64,000 bases of DNA. Origin: Thiobacillus sp. Its GTDB lineage: Bacteria; Pseudomonadota; Gammaproteobacteria; Burkholderiales; Thiobacillaceae. The stretch is from assembly GCA_030679915.1 (NCBI GenBank), contig JAUXRY010000038.1, positions 1-64,000 of the forward strand, in the 5' to 3' direction. The translations under genes and the position numbers were made by a program. This document shows positions 25,859 through 34,803 of this stretch, in pieces. Numbering within the stretch: position 1 is the stretch's first letter; each line of letters starts with the position of its first letter. The notes below the pieces were generated by a model. The model worked only from the letters and a program-made list of their open reading frames with translations, did no database searches and had not been told where the DNA came from.

Positions 25859-27163
25859 ATGGCAAAGCAAATGATTGATACGCCCAATCTGGACGAGCTC
25901 GAGAATGGCCCGTGGCCCAGCTTCGTGACCGGCCTCAAGCGCCTCGCGAAAGACAATGACATGATGGTTGACCTGATGGGTCAGCTGGAAACGTCATACC
26001 AGACCAAAACAGGTTACTGGAAGGGTGGTACGGTTGGTGTGTTCGGTTACGGTGGTGGTGTTATCCCCCGTTTCACCGAATTGAAAGATGCTAACCACAA
26101 GCCGCTGTTCCCTGAGGCTGCAGAATTCCACACCCTGCGCGTTCAACCGCCTGCAGGCATGCACTACAGCTCAGACCTGTTGCGCAAAATGTGTGATGTC
26201 TGGTCGGACACAGGTGGTTCGGGCCTGATCGCGTTCCACGGACAGTCTGGCGACATCATGTTCCAGGGCATCAAAACCGCTGACGTGCAGCCCGCATTTG
26301 ACGCGTTCAACGAAATGGGTTTCGACCTTGGTGGTGCGGGTCCCGCACTGCGCACCTCGATGTCCTGCGTTGGCGCTGCGCGTTGCGAAATGTCCTGCTA
26401 TGACGAAGCCAAAGCACTGCGCACCGTCATCAACAACAACCTGGACGACATGCACCGTCCGTCCCTGCCTTACAAGTTCAAATTCAAATTCTCCGGCTGC
26501 CCGAACGACTGTGTCAACGCGATTCAGCGTTCCGACATGGCCACCATCGGTACTTGGCGCGACAACATCCGCGTCAACGAAGCGCAGGTTCAGGATTACT
26601 ATAAAGCCCACGGCATGTCTGACCTCGTCAACGACGTGATCAGCAAGTGCCCGACCAAGGCCATCACGCTGGTTGCTGCGGACAAAGTGGTTGCGAGCGC
26701 GACTGTCTCCACCGCTGCACTCGGCGACGGCAATGTCATGTGCATCGATAACAAAAACTGCGTGCGTTGCATGCATTGCCTGAACGTCATCCCCGGCGGC
26801 CTGCTGCCCGGCGCTGACAAAGGTGTGTCGATTCTGGTTGGTGGTAAGGGCGTGCTGAAGATTGGCGCGACCATGGGCACCGTCGTGATTCCGTTCATGA
26901 AGCTCGAGTCCGATGAAGACTTCGAAAAACTGAACGAACTGGCACGCAACATTCTCGACTTCTTCGCTGAAAACGCGCTGGAGCATGAGCGTACCGGTGA
27001 AATGATCGAGCGTATCGGTCTGACCAACTTCCTCGAAGGCATGGACATTCCGGTTGATCCCAACATGATCAAAGAGCCGCGTTCCAACCCTTACTTCCGT
27101 GCCGACGATTGGGACGAGCAAGTCGAGAAGTGGAACGAGTACAAGCAGTCGACCGCAGCTTAA
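25859..27163 (+). CDS. dsrA: Reverse dissimilatory sulfite reductase alpha subunit DsrA
   Basis: DsrA forms an A2B2 siroheme enzyme that in sulfur oxidisers oxidises DsrC-bound sulfur to sulfite. The start at 25859 follows TAGGAGAGAAG, giving 434 residues. Cluster/siroheme cysteines appear in SCVGAARCEMSC and SGCPNDCVNA. The inserted ferredoxin domain has CIDNKNCVRCMHCLNVIP (about residues 298-315). The neighbourhood with dsrEFH and dsrL marks the oxidative type. The reading direction starts the large dsr operon. Confidence 0.97.
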   Translation: MAKQMIDTPNLDELENGPWPSFVTGLKRLAKDNDMMVDLMGQLETSYQTKTGYWKGGTVGVFGYGGGVIPRFTELKDANHKPLFPEAAEFHTLRVQPPAGMHYSSDLLRKMCDVWSDTGGSGLIAFHGQSGDIMFQGIKTADVQPAFDAFNEMGFDLGGAGPALRTSMSCVGAARCEMSCYDEAKALRTVINNNLDDMHRPSLPYKFKFKFSGCPNDCVNAIQRSDMATIGTWRDNIRVNEAQVQDYYKAHGMSDLVNDVISKCPTKAITLVAADKVVASATVSTAALGDGNVMCIDNKNCVRCMHCLNVIPGGLLPGADKGVSILVGGKGVLKIGATMGTVVIPFMKLESDEDFEKLNELARNILDFFAENALEHERTGEMIERIGLTNFLEGMDIPVDPNMIKEPRSNPYFRADDWDEQVEKWNEYKQSTAA

Positions 27164-27225
27164 TTCGCTTACTGCGGGGGTCGGTACAGCCGGCTTCCGC
27201 ACATTAAATTTGTTGGAGAAAAATC

Positions 27226-28296
27226 ATGGCAGAAATGCGTCCGCCTATCGAATCCGGCGCTCCGGACCCGATGCCCTACATGCACCCCGTGATGGTGAAA
27301 AACTATGGAAAGTGGTCTTTCCATAGCCATCCGAAGCCGGGTGTGCTTTACCACCGTGCTGAATCTGGTGACGAAATCTGGACGGTCAAGGCCGGCACAG
27401 CGCGTCAAATGGATCACTACACCATTCGTGAGTTGGCTGATATTGCCGATCAGTTTGGTGATGGTTTCGTGCGTTTTACAGCACGTTCGAATATTGAATA
27501 CATGGTGTCTGATGGCACCAAGGTTGAGCCGCTGATCAAGGCGCTGAACGACAAGGGCTACCCCATTGGTGGAACGGCCAACTCGGTGTCGATGATTTCG
27601 CACACCCAGGGCTGGTTGCACTGCGACATTCCTGGCACTGACGCTTCCGGCGTGGTTAAGGCGCTGATGGATGAGCTGTACGAAGAGTTCGTCAATTGCG
27701 AGATGCCTAACCGCGTCAAGATGTCGACCTCCTGCTGCGAAATCAACTGCGGCGGCCAAGCGGATATCGCCATCATCGTTCAGCACACCAAGCCTCCCAA
27801 GATCAACCATGATCTGGTTGCCAACGTGTGTGAGCGTCCTTCGGTGGTTGCGCGTTGCCCGGTTGCAGCGATCCGCCCCGCCCTGGTGAATGGCAAGCCT
27901 TCGCTGGAAGTTGACGAGAAGAAGTGCATTTGTTGTGGCGCGTGCTTCCCTCCTTGTCCTCCGATGCAGATCAACGATCCTGAGCATTCGAAGCTGGCAA
28001 TCTGGGTGGGTGGCAAAAACTCGAACGCACGTTCGAAGCCGACCTTCCACAAGCTGGTCGCATCCGGTCTGCCGAACAACGCACCGCGTTGGCCTGAAGT
28101 TGCGGTAGTGGTCAAGAAAATCCTGGCGACTTACAAGGAAGATGGCAAGCCTTGGGAGCGCATGATTGACTGGATCGATCGTATTGGCTGGCCCGCGTTC
28201 TTTGAAAAGACCGGCCTCCCCTTCACCAAGTATCACATCGATAACTGGCGTGGTGGTCGTGCCAACCTGAACGCTTCAGCGCATATTCGCTTCTAA
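27226..28296 (+). CDS. dsrB: Reverse dissimilatory sulfite reductase beta subunit DsrB
   Basis: The partner of DsrA carries the catalytically active siroheme. The 356-residue protein has TSCCEINCGGQAD for the cofactor-proximal cluster and a ferredoxin domain CICCGACFPPCPPM (about 227-240). The gap to dsrA is 62 bp and contains a modest hairpin (about 27173-27201) and a GGAG Shine-Dalgarno. A stronger hairpin follows the gene. Confidence 0.97.
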   Translation: MAEMRPPIESGAPDPMPYMHPVMVKNYGKWSFHSHPKPGVLYHRAESGDEIWTVKAGTARQMDHYTIRELADIADQFGDGFVRFTARSNIEYMVSDGTKVEPLIKALNDKGYPIGGTANSVSMISHTQGWLHCDIPGTDASGVVKALMDELYEEFVNCEMPNRVKMSTSCCEINCGGQADIAIIVQHTKPPKINHDLVANVCERPSVVARCPVAAIRPALVNGKPSLEVDEKKCICCGACFPPCPPMQINDPEHSKLAIWVGGKNSNARSKPTFHKLVASGLPNNAPRWPEVAVVVKKILATYKEDGKPWERMIDWIDRIGWPAFFEKTGLPFTKYHIDNWRGGRANLNASAHIRF

Positions 28297-28317
28297 GCTG
28301 TTTCTGGACGCTGTCGA

Positions 28318-28345
28318 CACCGCCGCAGCCAAGGCTGCGGCGGTG
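28318..28345 (+). terminator. Strong hairpin between dsrB and dsrE
   Basis: A perfect 13-bp GC-rich inverted repeat (arms 28318-28330 and 28333-28345, centre AA) lies 21 bp after the dsrB stop. No T tract follows, so a complete terminator is unlikely. An mRNA 3'-end stabiliser or attenuator that raises dsrAB over downstream genes fits better. Confidence 0.6.
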
Positions 28346-28386
28346 GTTCGATAAAATACACTGATTTTTCGGAGCTTGTGCTAGCT

Positions 28387-28746
28387 ATGCAATTCGGCAT
28401 ACTTATTAACGAAGGGCCTTATACCCATCAGGCCAGTGACAGTGCTTTTCTCTTCGCTCGTGCAGCGATTGAGAAGGGTCACAAAGTTCAACGTGTTTTT
28501 TTCTACCATGATGGCGTATATAACGCTACGCGTCTGGCTACACCTCCCCAGGATGACCGCAACGTAGCTGCGCGGTGGGAAAAGCTGGCGGCAGATCATG
28601 GTGTTGATCTGGTTGTGTGCGTGGCTGCTGCGCAGCGTCGCGGCATTACTGACGGCGTACTTGGCGACAACTTCCGTATATCCGGTTTGGGCCAGCTGGT
28701 TGAAATGGGTATTCAGTACGATCGTCTCGTGACGTTCGGTGATTGA
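28387..28746 (+). CDS. dsrE: Sulfur relay protein DsrE
   Basis: Part of the DsrE2F2H2 hexamer that passes persulfide sulfur to DsrC. The ATG at 28387 is chosen because it gives the family N-terminus MQFGILINEGPY with GGAG upstream; an in-frame GTG at 28378 is too close to the ribosome site. The 119 residues include VVCVAAAQRRG with Cys78, the sulfur-carrying cysteine by family position, and end RLVTFGD. Confidence 0.94.
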   Translation: MQFGILINEGPYTHQASDSAFLFARAAIEKGHKVQRVFFYHDGVYNATRLATPPQDDRNVAARWEKLAADHGVDLVVCVAAAQRRGITDGVLGDNFRISGLGQLVEMGIQYDRLVTFGD

Positions 28747-28757
28747 GGAATAACGAG

Positions 28758-29153
28758 ATGAGTGAAATGGACGATATGGATGAAGGCTCCGGCATCATCA
28801 AAAAATTCATGTTCCTGAACCGTAAGGCGCCACACGGTACCGTGTATGCGCTGGAAGGTCTGGAGGTTGTGCTTATTACGGCAGCTTTCGATCAGGATGT
28901 AAGCATGGTATTTACTGATGACGGTGTGTACCAGCTGATTAAAGGCGTTGACACCAAGGGCATCGAGGTCAAGGATTTTTCCAAGACCTATCGTGCACTG
29001 GATGGATACGACATCGAGAAGTTGTATGTCGACCAAAAGTCGATGGATGCGCGTGGTCTGACTGAAGAAGACCTGATTGTCGATGTGACGGTTCTCTCGG
29101 TGGATGAGATGGCAAATCTCATGGCCGAGCAAGACGTCGTGATCAGCTTCTAA
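28758..29153 (+). CDS. dsrF: Sulfur relay protein DsrF
   Basis: Second subunit of DsrEFH. The ATG at 28758 follows GAGG and yields 131 residues; an in-frame TTG at 28743 lies on the dsrE stop. FMFLNRKAPHGTVYALEGLEVVL and FDQDVSMVFTDDGVYQL are typical TusC/DsrF blocks. It contains no cysteine, consistent with a structural role next to the Cys-bearing DsrE and DsrH. Confidence 0.92.
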   Translation: MSEMDDMDEGSGIIKKFMFLNRKAPHGTVYALEGLEVVLITAAFDQDVSMVFTDDGVYQLIKGVDTKGIEVKDFSKTYRALDGYDIEKLYVDQKSMDARGLTEEDLIVDVTVLSVDEMANLMAEQDVVISF

Positions 29154-29163
29154 GGGGACGGAT

Positions 29164-29463
29164 ATGTTGCATATTGTGAATAAGTCGGCTACGGACAGGG
29201 GATCGCTGGAAAGCTGCCTCGCCATGGCCACAAAAGGTTCTGCTGTATTGCTGATCGAAGACGCGGTTTACGCGGTGACGAAGGGCGGCGCGGCAGCGGC
29301 GAAAATCCAGGCGGCAGCTGCTGACCTCAAGATTTACGCTCTCGGTCCTGATCTGGCGGCGCGTGGCATGTCCGGGCGTGTGTTGGACGGAGTCAATGTC
29401 GTGGATTACGGTGGTTTTGTGGATCTGGTTGCAGAACACAAAAGCTGTCAGTCTTGGCTGTAA
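29164..29463 (+). CDS. dsrH: Sulfur relay protein DsrH
   Basis: Third subunit of DsrEFH, the TusB homologue. The 99-residue protein starts MLHIVNKSA and has ESCLAMA with the conserved Cys near residue 18 that may accept sulfur. It ends YGGFVDLVAEHKSCQSWL, as usual for the family. Ten bases separate it from dsrF and 23 from dsrC. Confidence 0.92.
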   Translation: MLHIVNKSATDRGSLESCLAMATKGSAVLLIEDAVYAVTKGGAAAAKIQAAAADLKIYALGPDLAARGMSGRVLDGVNVVDYGGFVDLVAEHKSCQSWL

Positions 29464-29486
29464 CTTTTAACTGAAGGAGTATTGCT

Positions 29487-29822
29487 ATGCCCATGGTGGA
29501 AATCGCCGGTAAAGAAGTCGAAGTCGACGAAGAAGGTTATTTGGTCGATCTGTCGCAGTGGAACGAAGACATCGCCAAGTACATGGCTGTCGAAGAGAAG
29601 GTCGAGATGACCGACGGCCACTGGGAAGTTGTTAACTTCCTGCGTGAGTACTACGCCGAATATCAGATCGCACCTGCCGTTCGCGTGCTGACCAAGGCAA
29701 TTGGCAAGAAGCTCGGTCCCGATAAAGGCAACAACAAGTACTTGTATGAGTTGTTCCCGTACGGTCCCGCCAAGCAGGCTTGTAAGATTGCTGGTCTGCC
29801 CAAGCCAACTGGCTGTATCTAA
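29487..29822 (+). CDS. dsrC: Sulfur carrier protein DsrC
   Basis: DsrC carries sulfur between DsrEFH, DsrAB and the DsrMKJOP complex. The 111-residue protein has both functional cysteines of the flexible arm, Cys99 (AKQACKIAG) and penultimate Cys110 (PTGCI), and the YELFPYGPAKQ region. It contrasts with the divergent paralogue at 24244-24576, which lacks the terminal cysteine. Two hairpins follow it before dsrM, which may set dsrC transcript abundance. Confidence 0.97.
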   Translation: MPMVEIAGKEVEVDEEGYLVDLSQWNEDIAKYMAVEEKVEMTDGHWEVVNFLREYYAEYQIAPAVRVLTKAIGKKLGPDKGNNKYLYELFPYGPAKQACKIAGLPKPTGCI

Positions 29823-29837
29823 GTTGTAAGGTTGTCG

Positions 29838-29867
29838 AGTCGCCTCGGTAAAGATTACGGGGCGACT
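29838..29867 (+). repeat. Hairpin downstream of dsrC
   Basis: Stem AGTCGCC/GGCGACT (29838-29844 with 29861-29867) with an inner GTA/TAC pairing. It begins 16 bp after the dsrC stop. The T tract after it is weak (TCGATTTCT). It may act as a leaky terminator or 3'-end stabiliser. Confidence 0.5.
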
Positions 29868-29878
29868 TCGATTTCTGG

Positions 29879-29941
29879 CATTTGTTTCCAAATCAAATTT
29901 GCTGCCATGGGTGTGTTGTACGTTTGATTTGGAAACAAATG
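29879..29941 (+). repeat. 19-bp perfect inverted repeat between dsrC and dsrM
   Basis: The left arm 29879-29897 and right arm 29923-29941 are exact reverse complements, separated by 25 nt. The arms are AT-rich (CATTTGTTTCC...). The right arm ends 8 bp before the dsrM Shine-Dalgarno (AAGGGG). It could be an operator, an mRNA stem controlling dsrM translation, or a relic of a small mobile unit. Confidence 0.75.
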
Positions 29942-29954
29942 AGTAGTAAGGGGA

Positions 29955-30698
29955 ATGGGTTTGTCTACAGTGACGATGATTTACGCCGGGATGTTTTACA
30001 TCGCAGCGTTGGTGATGGCAATCGGCTTGGTTTACAAGATAGTCGACTACAGCCGCACGCCTGTGCCGCTGAAGATCCCTACCACGCCTGCTCCGACTAC
30101 GCGAAGTGGTGTGATTTTTCGCATGGCCAAGGAAGTGGTGGTTTTTGAATCACTGTTCAAGGCTAATAAATGGATCTGGATCTTCGGCTGGCTGTTCCAT
30201 TTCGGGTTGTTGCTGGTGCTGCTGCGTCATCTTCGCTATTTCACCGAGCCCGTCTGGTTTTGGGTCGATATCATTCAACCGTTTGGCAAGTACGCAAGTT
30301 TCATGATGGTGATCGGCATGCTCGGGCTGCTCGCCCGCCGCTTTCTGGTTGATCGGGTACGTTACATATCGACCCCATCTGACTATCTGATGCTGGTGTT
30401 GCTGATTGCAATTGGCGTGACTGGCATGTTGATGACCTTTGTTGTCCATACCGACATTGTTGCGCTGAAAATGTTCTTTCTGGGCTTGATGTATTTTGAT
30501 GTTCAGCCGCTGCCTCAGGATCTGACGCTGCTGATTCACCTGGCCATGGTTGCTTTTTTAATGCTGATTTTCCCGATAAGCAAATTGCTGCATGCACCGG
30601 GGTTGTTTTTTAGCCCAACGCGAAACCAGGTGGATAATCCGCGCGAAAAACGGCATGCGCAGGCTGGGTGGGCGAAACAGGTTAACCAGACAAAATAA
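29955..30698 (+). CDS. dsrM: DsrM, membrane cytochrome b of DsrMKJOP
   Basis: The 247-residue integral membrane protein resembles the NarI-type diheme cytochrome b. Five or so hydrophobic helices are seen (about 8-28, 65-90, 108-128, 140-165, 195-215), with His residues such as WLFHFGLLLVLLRHLR and VVHTD that could ligate heme. It moves electrons between the quinone pool and DsrK. The C-terminus is polar and cytoplasmic. Confidence 0.93.
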   Translation: MGLSTVTMIYAGMFYIAALVMAIGLVYKIVDYSRTPVPLKIPTTPAPTTRSGVIFRMAKEVVVFESLFKANKWIWIFGWLFHFGLLLVLLRHLRYFTEPVWFWVDIIQPFGKYASFMMVIGMLGLLARRFLVDRVRYISTPSDYLMLVLLIAIGVTGMLMTFVVHTDIVALKMFFLGLMYFDVQPLPQDLTLLIHLAMVAFLMLIFPISKLLHAPGLFFSPTRNQVDNPREKRHAQAGWAKQVNQTK

Positions 30699-30747
30699 TT
30701 CGTTGGCATTAGCCCTCGATAAATAAGCACGGACAAAGGATTTACAA

Positions 30748-32280
30748 GTGGCCGCTCCAGTATTTGACGTTCCGGAAATCAAAAACGAAATCGAGATCCC
30801 AAAGCTTCGGGAAGGAGTGATGGCGCACGCCAAAACTTTTCCTGCTACCAAGCCGGTCCAGGATTTCATGGGGTATCCGCACGAACTGCCTGAAGACTGG
30901 AAAGAACGGGCAATTGACAAGATGGGCGACTTGCTGGGGAAGTACCGTTCACTGAAGGTTTTCCTCGACGCCTGTGTGCATTGCGGGGCATGCACGGATA
31001 AATGTCACTATTATCTGGGAACATCTGATCCCAAAAATATGCCAGTGGCGCGCCAGGATCTGATGCGTCAGGTTTATCGCCGCTACTTCACCACGGCAGG
31101 CAAGCTGTTTCCCAAGCTGGTGGGCGCTAAAGACCTGACCCAGGACATTCTGGGCGATTGGTATAACTATTACCATCAATGCTCGGAATGTCGCCGATGC
31201 TCGGTTTATTGCCCTTATGGCATTGATACCGCCGAGATCACCATGGCCGGCCGCGAGATTCTGAACCATGTCGGCATGGGCCAGAAGTACTCGAATGAAA
31301 TTTTGGGCAAAGTGCAGAAGATCGGTAACAACCTCGGTCTGCCGGGCCCAGCACTGGAAGACACGCTGGAAGGCCTGGAAGAAGATATTGAGGCTGATAC
31401 CGGCGTTGCAGTCAAAATGCCGCTGGATGTGAAGGGCGCAGAAGTTTTGCTGATCACACCGTCGGCAGACTTCTTCTCCGAGCCCCACGTAGAGTCGCTA
31501 ATCGGTTATGCCAAAGTGTTTCATGCCGCAGGCATCAGTTGGACTTTGTCCACCCATGCTTCTGAAGCAGGCAACTTTGGCCTGTTTAACGGAAACTACG
31601 AAACCATGCGCAAGGTTGCCATGCGCATTCGCGATTCCGCGATTGAGCTGGGCGTCAAGCGCATTGTTGTTGGCGAGTGCGGCCACGCCTGGCGCGTGGC
31701 TTACAGCTTCTGGAATACGTTGACCGGTATTGGCTATGGGGGTGATGACCCCTTCTCGATTGAGTTCCAAAAACAACTTGATCCAAATTACCCGCAGCCT
31801 CAGCACATTTGTGAACTGACAAACGATCTCATCAAGTCGGGCAAGATCAAGGTTGATCCATCACTCAACGACGATTTGGTCGTGACGTACCACGATTCCT
31901 GTAATGTGGCGCGCGCATCACGCATGGGCACTGAACCCGGTGGTCAGTTCACCATTCCGCGCGAATTGATCAAGTCGGTGGTAAACAATTTCCACGACAT
32001 GGCTGATGGAACAATCGGCGAAGCCACATTCTGCTGCGGTGGTGGTGGCGGCATTCTGACCGACGACTTGTTGGAGGTTCGTGTCAAAGGCGCATTGCCA
32101 CGTGCCACTGCACTGAATAATGTAGTCAAAGAACACAAGGTCAATTTTATGGCCATGATCTGCGCAATTTGCAAAGCGCAGTTCACCAAAGTATTGCCCA
32201 AGTATGGCTTCGACATGAGTATGGTGGGCGGAGTACATCAATTGGTCAGCAAGGCAATCAAGCTGGACAAAGCTGAATAA
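30748..32280 (+). CDS. dsrK: DsrK, HdrD-like iron-sulfur protein
   Basis: The catalytic subunit of DsrMKJOP handles the DsrC disulfide/trisulfide. A GTG start at 30748 follows AAAGGA; it gives 510 residues. Two [4Fe-4S] motifs are present: CVHCGACTDKCHYY (about 77-90) and CSECRRCSVYCPYG. CCG-type cysteines for the noncubane catalytic cluster are in YHDSCNVARAS and FCCGGGGG. It is cytoplasmic, attached to DsrM. Confidence 0.95.
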   Translation: MAAPVFDVPEIKNEIEIPKLREGVMAHAKTFPATKPVQDFMGYPHELPEDWKERAIDKMGDLLGKYRSLKVFLDACVHCGACTDKCHYYLGTSDPKNMPVARQDLMRQVYRRYFTTAGKLFPKLVGAKDLTQDILGDWYNYYHQCSECRRCSVYCPYGIDTAEITMAGREILNHVGMGQKYSNEILGKVQKIGNNLGLPGPALEDTLEGLEEDIEADTGVAVKMPLDVKGAEVLLITPSADFFSEPHVESLIGYAKVFHAAGISWTLSTHASEAGNFGLFNGNYETMRKVAMRIRDSAIELGVKRIVVGECGHAWRVAYSFWNTLTGIGYGGDDPFSIEFQKQLDPNYPQPQHICELTNDLIKSGKIKVDPSLNDDLVVTYHDSCNVARASRMGTEPGGQFTIPRELIKSVVNNFHDMADGTIGEATFCCGGGGGILTDDLLEVRVKGALPRATALNNVVKEHKVNFMAMICAICKAQFTKVLPKYGFDMSMVGGVHQLVSKAIKLDKAE

Positions 32281-32335
32281 GCTGGCTGATTGCAATTAAT
32301 CTATCTTTAGTTACGTAAGCGTTAGGAGAACCAGC

Positions 32336-34303
32336 ATGGCTGTCACGACGAATCAAGCAAAAACCGAAGGCGTATCATATCGTCGTTATAAAGAAGGCGA
32401 GAAAGAGGGCCAATTCCGTTCTTCACAGGACGTAATTTTCCAAGCCAGTTGGACGCATAAGTGCCCCGAGTACATGCTTGCTACGCCGCCATGCCAGGGT
32501 TCTTGCCCGGCAGGTGAGGATATCCGCGGCTACTTGAACATCGTACGTGGCATCGAGAAACCCCCAGCTGGTGTAACCTGGCAGCAATACGCTTTCGAGC
32601 GTGTGACATCGGCAAACCCCTTTCCTGCAGTCATGGGTCGTGTCTGCCCGGCCCCTTGTGAATCAGGCTGTAATCGCAACATGGTTGAAGACCATGTGGG
32701 CATCAACTCAGTCGAGCATTTCATTGGCGACTGGGGCATTGAAAACAGCATGAAATTCACACCGGCTGGCGCGTCCACCGGTAAAAAAGTTGCAATCATC
32801 GGTGCGGGACCTGCTGGTCTAGCTGCTGCTTACCAGCTGCGTTTGCGCGGTCACGGCGTTACGATTTTTGATGAGCATGAAGAACTGGGCGGCATGATGC
32901 GCTACGGCATTCCTGGCTTCCGTACGCCACGTGAAATGCTCGATTCGGAAATTGGCCGCATAATCGAAATGGGTGTTGAAACACGCTTGAAGACGCGTGT
33001 AGGCTCCGATGTAAGCTACGAAGAAATCGACAAGGAATATGATGCCGTATTCATGGCGATGGGCGCACAAGCCGGTCGTCCCTTGCCCGTCCCCGGTGCC
33101 GAAGCCCCGAACGTCGTAACCGCTGTTGCGTTCCTGCGTGCATTTAACGAAGGTCGTCTGCAGCACGTCGGTAATCGCGTGGTTGTGATCGGTGGTGGTG
33201 ATACTTCGATCGACGTGGTAACCGTTGCACGTCGTCTGGGTAACGTGACCAAGGCTGGCACCGTTGACGAGCGTCCGAGTGCAGAGAACGTCATTTCTGG
33301 TCACATGGCTCATGACGTTGCGTCGGTTTCTGCACGTGAAGGCGCCGAAGTGGTACTGGTTTCCCGCGCCACCATCGACAAGATGAACGCCAGCAAGCAT
33401 GAAATTGAGCACGCTCAGCAAGAAGGTATTGAAATTCTGGGTGGCGTAACCCCCATCGCAGTGATTCTGGACGAGCGCGGTCGTGCAACCGCTTTGCGTG
33501 TTTCGGATTTCGTGATGGAAGGGAAAGAAACCAAGCTCATAGAAGGTACGGAACGTGACCTTCCCGCCGATCTGATTGTGTCTGCAATTGGTCAGGGCGT
33601 GGATTTCACGGGCCTTGAGCAGTTCAACAACAACAACGGTTTGATGAAGGCCGACAAGAACTATCGCTTCCCCGGAAGCGAAAAGGTATTTATCGGCGGC
33701 GACGTGATTCGTCCGCATCTGCTGACCACAGCAATCGGTCATGCCTCGATCGCAGTCGAAGGCATTGATGCCTTCCTGGGGGGCAAGAAAGAACTCAGCA
33801 AGCGTCCGAAGGTCGACGTGCATCACTTTGACCAAATTCGTAAATGGCTGGAAACCGGCCATGAAGTTGAAGAAGCGCATGGCCTGGTTCATGGTTCAGA
33901 CTCCAGCAAGATTGGCCTGCATAACTTCGAAGATGCTTCGGCACGTCATATCACAGCGCATACTGAATTGTTCCTCGGGCATTTTCCTGCAATTAACCGC
34001 AATATCCGCGATGTAACTGTGCTCGACAAAGCGGGCGCACTGGGCAACTTTGAAGAGCGTTTGCACGCCCTGTCGGATCAGGCAGTTGTTGGTGAAGCCA
34101 AGCGCTGCATGTCGTGCGGACAATGTTTCGAGTGCGATAACTGTGTGGTGTACTGCCCGCAGGTCGCTGTGTTCAAGGTCAAGAAAAAGGACAACCCCAC
34201 CGTCGGTCGCTACGTTGACACCGACTACGGTAAGTGCATCGGCTGTCACATTTGCGCTGATGTCTGCCCAACCGGCTATATCAAAATGGGCATGGGTGAC
34301 TAA
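32336..34303 (+). CDS. dsrL: DsrL, NAD(P)H:acceptor iron-sulfur flavoprotein
   Basis: DsrL accepts electrons from sulfur oxidation by rDsrAB and reduces NAD(P)+. The 655-residue protein resembles the GltD small subunit of glutamate synthase. It has N-terminal cluster cysteines (CPEYMLATPPCQGSCPAGED; CPAPCESGC), an FAD site IIGAGPAGLAAAY and an NAD(P) site VVIGGGDTSID. Two C-terminal clusters follow: CMSCGQCFECDNCVVYCP and CIGCHICADVCPTG. The C-terminal ferredoxin domain matches oxidative-type DsrL. Only 2 bp separate it from dsrJ. Confidence 0.96.
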   Translation: MAVTTNQAKTEGVSYRRYKEGEKEGQFRSSQDVIFQASWTHKCPEYMLATPPCQGSCPAGEDIRGYLNIVRGIEKPPAGVTWQQYAFERVTSANPFPAVMGRVCPAPCESGCNRNMVEDHVGINSVEHFIGDWGIENSMKFTPAGASTGKKVAIIGAGPAGLAAAYQLRLRGHGVTIFDEHEELGGMMRYGIPGFRTPREMLDSEIGRIIEMGVETRLKTRVGSDVSYEEIDKEYDAVFMAMGAQAGRPLPVPGAEAPNVVTAVAFLRAFNEGRLQHVGNRVVVIGGGDTSIDVVTVARRLGNVTKAGTVDERPSAENVISGHMAHDVASVSAREGAEVVLVSRATIDKMNASKHEIEHAQQEGIEILGGVTPIAVILDERGRATALRVSDFVMEGKETKLIEGTERDLPADLIVSAIGQGVDFTGLEQFNNNNGLMKADKNYRFPGSEKVFIGGDVIRPHLLTTAIGHASIAVEGIDAFLGGKKELSKRPKVDVHHFDQIRKWLETGHEVEEAHGLVHGSDSSKIGLHNFEDASARHITAHTELFLGHFPAINRNIRDVTVLDKAGALGNFEERLHALSDQAVVGEAKRCMSCGQCFECDNCVVYCPQVAVFKVKKKDNPTVGRYVDTDYGKCIGCHICADVCPTGYIKMGMGD

Positions 34304-34305
34304 GC

Positions 34306-34803
34306 GTGGCTGTTAAATTGAAACAACTCCTGGCATTGGGCGTGGTCGTTTTAACGACTGCAGCCCTGGCTTGGGCTGGGTCAGATGCCCAGCCCAAAGC
34401 GAAAGGCGCACCTCAACCGGTTATAACCAAAGCCGTAAAGGGTGAGCAGTGTGTGGAACCCACCGAATTCATGCGGCGCAACCATATGGACGTGCTGGAC
34501 GGGCACCGTGACAAGACGGTAATCGAAGGTATCCGCACCAAAAAATATAGCCTTAAGGAATGTATCAATTGCCATGCCAGCGAGAAAACTGGCAGTGTCG
34601 CAGCAGCCAAGGATGACTTTTGTATCAGCTGCCATAGCTATGCATCTGTCAAAATTGATTGTTTCGAATGCCATTCCACCAAGCCTAAAGGCTCGATTGC
34701 CATGCATCCGCTTAACGCTGAAACTGCGCACTTAAAGCACAAGCTGGCGGCTAATACCAGAACAACGGTAAGCGCAGAAGATATGGCGGGAGTTGCCAAA
34801 TGA
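34306..34803 (+). CDS. dsrJ: DsrJ, periplasmic triheme cytochrome c
   Basis: The GTG start at 34306 yields 165 residues. An N-terminal hydrophobic segment (about 5-24) serves as signal or anchor. Three CxxCH heme sites are present: CINCH (86-90), CISCH (106-110) and CFECH (119-123). Cys49 in GEQCVEP occupies the position proposed as an unusual distal Cys ligand in Allochromatium DsrJ. It overlaps dsrO by four bases. Confidence 0.94.
   Translation: MAVKLKQLLALGVVVLTTAALAWAGSDAQPKAKGAPQPVITKAVKGEQCVEPTEFMRRNHMDVLDGHRDKTVIEGIRTKKYSLKECINCHASEKTGSVAAAKDDFCISCHSYASVKIDCFECHSTKPKGSIAMHPLNAETAHLKHKLAANTRTTVSAEDMAGVAK

Noticed and set aside
32819-33892. 357-aa minus-strand ORF across dsrL
   Set aside because: Antisense shadow; dsrL motifs are complete on the plus strand.
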